Assembly: GCA_028565635.1 (NCBI GenBank)
Contig: JAOXYB010050347.1
Location: 1-11,783, forward strand
DNA from: Phoronis ovalis
Lineage: Eukaryota; Phoronida; Phoronidae
Direction of reading: 5' to 3'
Length of the DNA: 11,783 bases
Shown here: piece by piece, positions 7,601 through 11,783 of the stretch
Position numbering within the stretch: position 1 is the first letter of the stretch
How the letters are laid out: the number at the start of each line of letters is the position of its first letter
Notes under the pieces: generated by a model
Databases searched by the model: none
Told to the model about the DNA's origin: nothing
Seen by the model: only the letters and a program-made list of their open reading frames with translations
Made by a program: the position numbers and the translations under genes

Positions 7601-10147
7601 TTTTGTTTTTCAAAAAAGGGTATGTTTTCGTGGAAAAAACTTCGCGTTTTTGCCGATAAAGGAGGTAATTTTTGACTGAATATTCTTTTAACGTCAGGAA
7701 ATAAGCATGGGTACACCCCTTTTACCCCGAGTGCCAGGGCCAGGTTCAAGAAAAGGACAGTTAGAAAAAATTAAAAGTTAGCAACTAGTCTGTATAATAT
7801 TATCGGGCAATTACATACTTCTGATTAATTAAAGTAGTTTGATACTATGGATGTTACTGTAAATATACAACACTTATAAAACCACTCGAATGCAGATAAT
7901 ACATTGTACGATGATGTACTGTATGACTCCTGAACGCCCCTTGCGAATATGCCTATGGCATTGTTATAAGCTGATGATTCGTGATTTTGAAACATTTATT
8001 AGGTGCTAGGAAATCGGACTCCTCGTGTTGAAGACCGCAGTTTGATGCCATATGTTGAAGCTTTTATGTTTGAAGTGCTGCGTTACCACACCTCGGTGCC
8101 ATTGTTGTTACCACATTTAACCATGGAGGACACCATCTTGACCGGTTATAACATACCTAAGGATACACAGGTGGGATAATATGGACAATGTCCTGTTTGT
8201 GATTAAACAGTGCGTATGGAATCCTTATATTATGAGAGCATTTTTACACGAAGAATTGGTAAAAATAAACAGCTTTTATTGAATAAATTTTACTAGCGCA
8301 ATAAATTATTACATTTTTTAAAATTAAACATTTAACTAATGGCAACGGGAAAAGCGAAAGTATTAGCAGGTAGCGTCAACTCTTTCCTGTGGTGAATAAT
8401 TGACAATTATTATTATTATCATTACTATATTAATACCTGCTTTGTGATCTGGGTTCTACGATTTATAGCTGAGTGACAGCTTGAATATTTTCAAACATAA
8501 TAAAGAATGTGTAAACATGGAATATCAGGACAGATTTTAACTAACTGGTTGAATTTGCAAAGTTTGATTTTACAGTAATCTATATTTTTGAATACTTTTC
8601 AACAGTTTAGGTGTAAAAAATATTAAAAACGTTTTAACCTACAATAGATTTCCTTATGTTCGGTTTCAAACACTTGCAAAGGTTTTTTCGCTGCTACTGT
8701 AAAATTTGAATTCGTTTCAAAACTCTATACATGGTTGCGTGTTTGTAACGCGTTTTGAATATGTTCCATCCAATCCTCTTGAAATTTGGCACAATTCGCC
8801 ACAACAGATATATCATTATTTGTTACATGATCAAACTGTCAATACTTTGAATAATCGTTGAACTACTAATAAATGTTTAAAAAAAGATTCACTTTTTAGT
8901 TGCTAAAAATTAAATTCGTTATATAACCAAAAGTACTGGTACGATATAAAAATGCTAAATAACAAATTATGAGAGTATTGTTTACTAGTAATATTTACAA
9001 GCAGTTACAGTAAGCTGAAGTCATTTATTGTGCAAATCCGATAGTTTGTATGTTTATTATAATTATTGCTGTTTTGTTACAAATAACTATCAAGGAGAAC
9101 GAAAAAATAATTGAAATGTAATTTAAATTAGGAATAAAAATGTTTGAATTACTAGGATTTTGGTGGAAACACAATTCTAACGTAGCCTGAATGTTAAAGT
9201 TGCAATACATTTGTTTTATGTGAAACAGGTGCCATACGCATTTTTTATTAAAAACAGTTACGACGGCCTTAATACGGTGTATCTTATTTTAACCATCAAA
9301 AAAAGTTAAAAGCAAGAATAAAACTGTGTCTGTATGATAGGAATATTTAATATGACATTCAGGAAACTTTGACTAATTAATGTTTGCTTTACGGTTTTTT
9401 CTTTTAACATAATGTAGGTACTGTTTAATTGTTTCGGCATTCATCACGACGAAAGATTTTACAAAGATCCATGGACGTTCAAACCCGAAAGATTCTTAAA
9501 TGAGGACGGCAGTCTGGTACCCGCCGATCACCCAGCCAGAAAGAAGTATGTTCCTTTTCCTTTCTGTGAATTACAACTTGAGTTAAACTTGCGCATACTT
9601 CTTTTCATTGTACGTACTGCACGAAAACAACTTTATTTAGTGATTTCGTGGGATGCTTACATTCCCTTTTTTGAAGGGCAATCAGGGTTCCGTATGATAC
9701 TCCTGGCCAGTACTTGGCACATCAAGCTTACTTCATTTCCGCGACATATCAATACTTTTCCAATTTCAGACGTACTTTCTGATGTTCATTTCCATGTAGT
9801 GAAAGGCAGCTTATGTGACAAAAGTAACACGGCTATTACTCTGAACTTTACCGTATAAAAGCAGGCGTTGCTGACTGAAAGTTAATTGTGATTAGTATTT
9901 TTTTTTTACATTTTATAGCTTTTTCGGCTTTGGAGCAGGTCGCCGTGTATGTATAGGAGAGGGCCTAGGCAAAGCTCGATTGTTTCTGTTCATCACTGCA
10001 TTGGTGCAGAGGTTTCAAATTCTACCGGTAGACAGCGAGCCACTGCCATCGCTTGATCCAAGAGACTTTAATCAAGGAAATGTACTTTTTCCAAAACCAT
10101 ATCAAATAAAAATTATTGAACGAAAGTGGAACAGGGAAAAAAGTTGA
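1578..10147 (+). CDS. Cytochrome P450, CYP2 clan (CYP1/CYP17-like), ten exons, complete
   Basis: Predicted heme-thiolate monooxygenase of the endoplasmic reticulum, which would take electrons from NADPH-P450 reductase. The exons are 1578-1698, 2599-2770, 3031-3160, 4265-4393, 4590-4802, 5867-6005, 6487-6581, 8003-8170, 9418-9545 and 9919-10147, giving 507 residues. Visible landmarks are a membrane anchor (about residues 4-21), the hinge PGPTPLPIIG (32-41), a C helix with Arg127, an I helix with AGTSTT (301-306), K-helix EVLR (357-360), PERF (412-415) and the heme loop FGAGRRVCIG (436-445) with ligand Cys443. The start has A at -3 and an in-frame TGA nine bases upstream. Intron phases in order are 1, 2, 0, 0, 0, 1, 0, 0, 2. 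Oddities are Leu for Trp in WxxxR and Ser for Asp/Glu in the I helix. Similarity to CYP17/CYP1/CYP2-type enzymes rests on recalled family patterns; the substrate is unknown. Being a P450 is near certain, the subfamily is not. Confidence 0.95.
1699..2598 (+). other. Intron 1 (900 bp)
   Basis: The donor is GTAAGT and the acceptor is TTGTTCAG. No coding sequence is supported. Short inverted repeats occur at 2161-2192 (TAACACA/TGTGTTA and AACCTA/TAGGTT). A decayed three-copy repeat near 2412-2508 is listed separately. The minus-strand open frame at 2186-2413 resembles nothing I recognise. Confidence 0.85.
2412..2508. repeat. Diverged three-copy repeat with 32 bp period in intron 1
   Basis: An AAAAAAGC or TAAAAAGC core begins at 2420, 2452 and 2484, exactly 32 bp apart. 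Copies two and three also share a following ATCCTTT. CAGGTT precedes the core in copies one and three, while copy two has CCTGC there, giving a local inverted repeat AACCTGC/GCAGGTT (about 2445-2483). It looks like an old short tandem or a fragment of an interspersed repeat. Confidence 0.45.
2599..2770 (+). CDS. P450 exon 2: residues 41-97, A-helix and beta-1 region
   Basis: Starts in phase 1, completes Gly41 and reads NVHQLDVARPYITFTKWAKQ onward to the first two bases of Arg98. Residues 58-79 (KWAKQYGDVFAIRML, then VVINSAEV) match the A helix and first beta strands of CYP2-clan proteins, where a YG-x-V pattern precedes the sheet. The end, GAAFAGR, fits the usual F-[AS]-x-R-P joint with exon 3. 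The donor GTAACT is acceptable. Confidence 0.93.
3031..3160 (+). CDS. P450 exon 3: B-C region and C helix
   Basis: Completes Arg98 and encodes residues to 141. GNDIGF (111-116) followed by a C helix ending RKATHSALKSYG is typical of CYP1/CYP17-like proteins, such as KDIAF..HRK in CYP17. The C-helix WxxxR motif is present only in part: Arg127, which would bind a heme propionate, is kept, but the Trp position is Leu123. The acceptor is TTTGTTTCAG and the donor is GTAACG. Confidence 0.93.
3161..4264 (+). other. Intron 3 (1104 bp)
   Basis: AT-rich and non-coding. It holds a perfect 8 bp hairpin, TTGACAGG-ACAA-CCTGTCAA, at 3365-3384. Two small open frames (3423-3623 and 3583-3768) carry no recognisable domain. 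The acceptor is TTTGCAG. Confidence 0.85.
4265..4393 (+). CDS. P450 exon 4: D-E helices
   Basis: Phase 0 at both ends, encoding residues 142-184, beginning ARMEISIRKG and ending AICNILLTI. A charged helix is followed by a hydrophobic helix with A-x-x-N-I, which matches the usual A..N.I pattern before FG.. in CYP2-clan proteins. The donor is GTAAGC. Confidence 0.92.
4590..4802 (+). CDS. P450 exon 5: F-G region
   Basis: Phase 0 at both ends, encoding residues 185-255. It opens LTGNEF, standing where FG.R[FY] normally sits, and contains the clan-typical DTFPWLRFFGNK (220-231), ending KIFDRLK. This region normally forms part of the substrate channel, and it is the most variable part here, as usual. 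The donor is GTATTT. Confidence 0.93.
4936..4947. promoter_or_regulatory. CRE-like octamer TGACGTCA, copy 1 (intron 5)
   Basis: TTTCTGACGTCA contains the perfect palindromic cAMP-response element (bound by the CREB/ATF family in animals) at 4940-4947. The same 12 bp recurs about 660 bp downstream in this intron. Whether it works as an enhancer is unknown. Confidence 0.25.
5598..5609. promoter_or_regulatory. CRE-like octamer TGACGTCA, copy 2 (intron 5)
   Basis: This is the second copy of TTTCTGACGTCA, with the octamer at 5602-5609. The flanks beyond these 12 bases differ from copy 1, so a recent duplication of a longer block is not evident. Function is unproven. Confidence 0.25.
5867..6005 (+). 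CDS. P450 exon 6: G-H helices to start of I helix
   Basis: Encodes residues 256-301 and the first base of Gly302. ETFDPANIRGVFDAFL and then RLTDTNIKAIVNDLIIAG match the clan pattern ETFDP.NIRD..DALL and LTD.H......DL..AG. The exon ends inside the I helix, immediately before the oxygen-activation motif, in phase 1. The donor is GTAATA. Confidence 0.94.
6006..6486 (+). other. Intron 6 (481 bp)
   Basis: AT-rich, and I see nothing beyond splice signals: donor GTAATA, acceptor CTGTATCAG. It splits the codon of the I-helix glycine (Gly302). Confidence 0.85.
6487..6581 (+). CDS. P450 exon 7: I-helix core and J helix
   Basis: Completes Gly302 and encodes residues to 333. The I-helix motif reads A301-G302-T303-S304-T305-T306, where the family consensus is AG-x-[DE]-T-T. 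The proton-relay Thr (305) is kept, while the acidic residue is Ser304, codon AGT at 6492-6494. HYPDVQKRLHLEIDQ, a standard J-helix pattern, follows. The next possible acceptor (AG at 6492-6493) would break frame, so the Ser reading is not a splice error. Confidence 0.94.
6589..6596. repeat. Left target-site duplication TTCAAGAA
   Basis: Exact 8 bp match to 7745-7752 on the other side of the proposed transposon. It lies seven bases inside intron 7. Confidence 0.6.
6597..7744. mobile_element. Probable non-autonomous DNA transposon (8 bp TSD, hAT-like)
   Basis: The element is flanked by exact direct repeats TTCAAGAA at 6589-6596 and 7745-7752. The ends are imperfect inverted repeats: CCCGGCCCAGG at the left, and CCTGGCCCTGG when the right end is read inward, 9 of 11 bases alike. 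Inside are further inverted pairs (TACCTCCTT at 6712-6720 with its complement at 7659-7667; TTCCGCGCGTTC at 7068-7079 with its complement at 7348-7359) and a 16 bp direct repeat AAAAAGGGTATGTTTT (6730-6745 and 7613-7628). The ends are visibly GC-richer than the intron. An 8 bp target duplication fits the hAT superfamily, and also P elements. No transposase is recognisable, so it would be a non-autonomous copy mobilised in trans. Confidence 0.6.
7745..7752. repeat. Right target-site duplication TTCAAGAA
   Basis: Exact partner of 6589-6596, directly abutting the inverted-repeat end CCAGGGCCAGG. Confidence 0.6.
8003..8170 (+). CDS. P450 exon 8: K helix (ExxR) and beta-2 region
   Basis: Phase 0 at both ends, encoding residues 334-389. 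VEDRSLMPYVEAFMFEVLR contains the invariant ExxR pair Glu357/Arg360 of the K helix. It is followed by VPLLLPHLTMEDTILTGYNI, which matches the clan pattern VP...PH.T..DT.L.GY.IPK. The donor is GTGGGA, a weaker but valid site. Confidence 0.95.
8171..9417 (+). other. Intron 8 (1247 bp)
   Basis: Strongly AT-rich and non-coding. A small perfect palindrome, ATAATTG-A-CAATTAT, lies at 8396-8410, followed by a short ATT run. I see no mobile element or RNA. The acceptor AATGTAG is preceded by a T-rich tract. Confidence 0.85.
9418..9545 (+). CDS. P450 exon 9: PERF region
   Basis: Encodes residues 390-431 and two bases of Asn432. VLFNCFGIHHDERFYKDPW is followed by FKPERF, giving the PERF motif at 412-415, which locks onto the ExxR pair. 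NEDGSLVPADHPARK then leads into the heme loop. The donor GTATGT is in phase 2. Confidence 0.95.
9546..9918 (+). other. Intron 9 (373 bp)
   Basis: The open frame at 9589-9858 lies wholly inside this intron and has no recognisable domain. A T-rich tract at 9897-9914 precedes the acceptor TTTTATAG. Confidence 0.85.
9919..10147 (+). CDS. P450 exon 10: heme-binding loop, L helix, C-terminus
   Basis: Completes Asn432 and encodes residues to 507 and the TGA. NFFGFGAGRRVCIGEGLGKA contains the complete FxxGxRxCxG signature, with heme-ligand Cys443 (codon TGT 9950-9952). It is followed by the L helix (ARLFLFITALVQRFQI) and the usual late DPRDFNQGN and PKPYQIKIIER patterns. The Pro usual before FG in this loop (LPFG) is Gly435. 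The final WNREKS is a short hydrophilic tail. Confidence 0.96.
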
Positions 10148-10380
10148 TTTTATAACCAGCTGAAATTTCATTCATGAAAATTAACTAAAACAATATCGTT
10201 AACAAATTATAAAGCATGTAATAGAATAGTTATCAAAAAGGAACCAACTCTTTATTCTTTATTCCAGTACGAGTTGGACTTGTTTTAATGAATGTAAAAC
10301 ATAAACTTGGATTTCATCATATAGGCATGTTTTACGAGTATGGTCGATCTACAACACAGACATCACTCAAATAAACTGCC
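10148..10380 (+). other. Proximal 3' UTR of the P450 gene
   Basis: Non-coding DNA after the TGA. The first AATAAA downstream of the stop is at 10370-10375, which would give a short 3' UTR of roughly 240 bases. A 7 bp inverted pair, CTGCCCG (10376-10382) and CGGGCAG (10423-10429), lies just after it. Confidence 0.55.
10370..10375 (+). promoter_or_regulatory. Polyadenylation signal candidate AATAAA (proximal)
   Basis: First perfect AATAAA after the P450 stop codon, with T-rich sequence about 20-30 bases beyond it. The cleavage site cannot be fixed without transcript data. Confidence 0.45.
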
Positions 10381-11207
10381 CGGAAGGTCTTTGCTTTTAA
10401 TTGCACAATTCATATATTTTTGCGGGCAGCCATTGCTGCAGAGGTTATTTTCAGGTTAATTTAAAACCACCTGGTAGAAATTTTAGAAATGGCATATATA
10501 GTAGAGGAGAGAATTAAAGAAAAGCCTCTTAGAAAAGCTTTCCTTTGACCCCTTGTGTACTCCTCCACATTTGGTGTCACTAGATAGGAATTGTTACGCT
10601 GATTAGGAATATCGCTGTTGTCCATATTGTCCGGTTGGGTAGGGAACGCGCTCACTTTCTGAGGTGACATGTACTTTAATGAGTACACCGGTAATTGTTT
10701 ATGCGAATATCAATACAATATTTTAAAAATACGTTGAATAAATAATATCTGAGATTATATTTTGATGGAACGACTCTTGATGATCAATTTTGTGACATGA
10801 AATAAAGTTTTCAACAATTAAATTTGATATACTATACGTTCTATGACGGATGGGTCAAATCAACGATTTGAAAAAGTAATTTTACAGTTACTGATTAGCA
10901 AACTAGATAGATAACAACATTTGTAAAATGTTACTGCGCGTAAAATGAGTAACATTGCCATATATTCTGGGGAGTGTGAGATGTGCTGCAGAACATTATA
11001 AGGGGTCGTGTATAAGTGACAGTTTTGTAGGCGCCCTTTTTTGGAAATTTCAGTTTTCTTGGTTATGTGTATCATTTATTATTTCTTCTAATAGAGAGAA
11101 TGGTTCTGTTAAGATGAATTATTATAAAATGAGCCATTTCTTTAAGAATAAATAACAAAGAAGTCAACCTGGAAATCAAACTTTTAATTTCTTCGCCTAA
11201 AATCAAG

Positions 11208-11213
<6 letters not shown>
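10381..11213. other. Possible distal 3' UTR, then intergenic DNA
   Basis: No gene is recognisable on either strand. Open frames at 10461-10688 (-), 10860-11075 (-) and 10955-11155 (+) are short and overlapping, and have no domain I know. The sequence is AT-rich. Confidence 0.6.
10801..10806 (+). promoter_or_regulatory. Polyadenylation signal candidate AATAAA (distal)
   Basis: ATGAAATAAAGTTTTC has the classic AATAAAG form followed by T-rich sequence. Another AATAAA occurs at 10737-10742 and one at 11147-11152. Use of these would give longer 3' UTRs. Confidence 0.3.

Positions 11214-11241
<28 letters not shown>
11214..11241. repeat. (TA)14 microsatellite
   Basis: Uninterrupted TA dinucleotides over 28 bases, preceded by the slightly imperfect GATATAT. 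Probably length-polymorphic. Confidence 0.97.
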
Positions 11242-11246
<5 letters not shown>

Positions 11247-11783
11247 TAATTCATAACAAAATTCTTATTTCATGTTTTAATTTTATGTTTTGTATTCTGT
11301 GCTTTTCTGGGTAATCTAATTTATATTTTTTCTTAAATAATATCAGGCATAAAACAAAAATAAATTTAACTTTACTTTCTTCAACTCATCATATTTTAAA
11401 AAATAACAAGAATTTAAATGATCTCACTTTATATATCTATATGGTGATCATTAACAAATAGGACAATATTACATTAGCACACCATATTATTTTACCTATT
11501 TCTGGTAAGAAGTACGTAAAGTGAGCACCACATTCAGATCTAGGTACATAAAATCAGAACCAGATTCAGATTCAAATTTGAAAAAAAACAAAACAAAAAA
11601 TGCTCTAAATGGCAATTATTTGGTAAAAGTTACAACTTTTCACGATTTTTTTTTGTTTCCACTAATTTTTCCCCTTTATTATCGTTGAATGTTCTGAAAT
11701 ATTGCTGAAATGTATGTTCTGGTGACAGTAGTTACCATGACGACAAGGATGAGGCTAACAATGTAAAGTGTCAACTATACATA
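11242..11783. other. Intergenic AT-rich DNA to the right edge
   Basis: I see no gene here. An A-rich tract with interspersed C (11580-11600) could be the tail of an old retroposon, but no body is recognisable. Confidence 0.6.

Larger units (their letters stand above)
6582..8002 (+). other. Intron 7 (1421 bp), mostly a transposon insertion
   Basis: The donor GTAACA is followed after 15 bases by a probable DNA transposon spanning 6597-7744. The remaining ~250 bp before the acceptor (TTTATTAG) is plain AT-rich intron. Without the insertion and one copy of its target duplication the intron would be about 265 bp, similar to introns 2 and 4. Confidence 0.8.

Noticed and set aside
9589-9858. 89-codon + strand open frame in intron 9
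   Set aside because: It lies entirely inside an intron bounded by sites that give a perfect heme-loop join, and has no known domain.
1578-10147. Pseudogene interpretation of the P450
   Set aside because: All ten exons join in frame with canonical splice sites, no premature stop, full length and intact ExxR, PERF and Cys motifs. The altered residues alone do not make it a pseudogene.
10461-11155. Three short open frames downstream of the P450
   Set aside because: Two of them overlap on opposite strands, all are about 70 codons, and none has a recognisable product. They are expected by chance in 1.6 kb of DNA.

Overview
This window is animal nuclear DNA, AT-rich and non-bacterial. It holds one complete, spliced gene for a microsomal cytochrome P450 of the CYP2 clan (CYP1/CYP17-like), on the + strand from 1578 to 10147. 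I built the gene by hand from ten exons, all with GT..AG introns and compatible phases. They join into 1524 coding bases, or 507 residues plus a TGA stop, a normal P450 length. The short exons, 0.2-1.4 kb introns, AT richness and the style of the P450 suggest a marine invertebrate, perhaps a mollusc or another lophotrochozoan. That placement is inference only.

Layout. 1 to about 740 is a nested minisatellite cut off by the left edge of the window: two copies of a ~71 bp unit, then a 36 bp unit enlarged by 8/9 bp modules. About 741-1577 is non-coding 5' flank and 5' UTR. 1578-10147 is the P450 gene. Its introns are mostly featureless AT-rich DNA, with three exceptions: a decayed 32 bp-period repeat in intron 1, two copies of a 12 bp segment containing a perfect CRE octamer in intron 5, and a probable ~1.15 kb non-autonomous DNA transposon in intron 7 flanked by an exact 8 bp duplication. 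10148-11783 is 3' UTR and intergenic DNA, with several AATAAA signals and a (TA)14 microsatellite.

The protein has an N-terminal membrane anchor, a proline-rich hinge, an I helix, the K-helix ExxR, the PERF motif and a perfect heme-binding loop with Cys443. Two normally conserved positions are altered although the reading frame is intact. The C-helix WxxxR Trp is Leu123, and the I-helix acidic residue beside the catalytic Thr is Ser304. These suggest altered chemistry or a functionally divergent paralogue. I see no second protein-coding gene, no tRNA or rRNA, and no CRISPR array. The long open frames in the 5' array are artefacts of a repeat that contains few stop codons.
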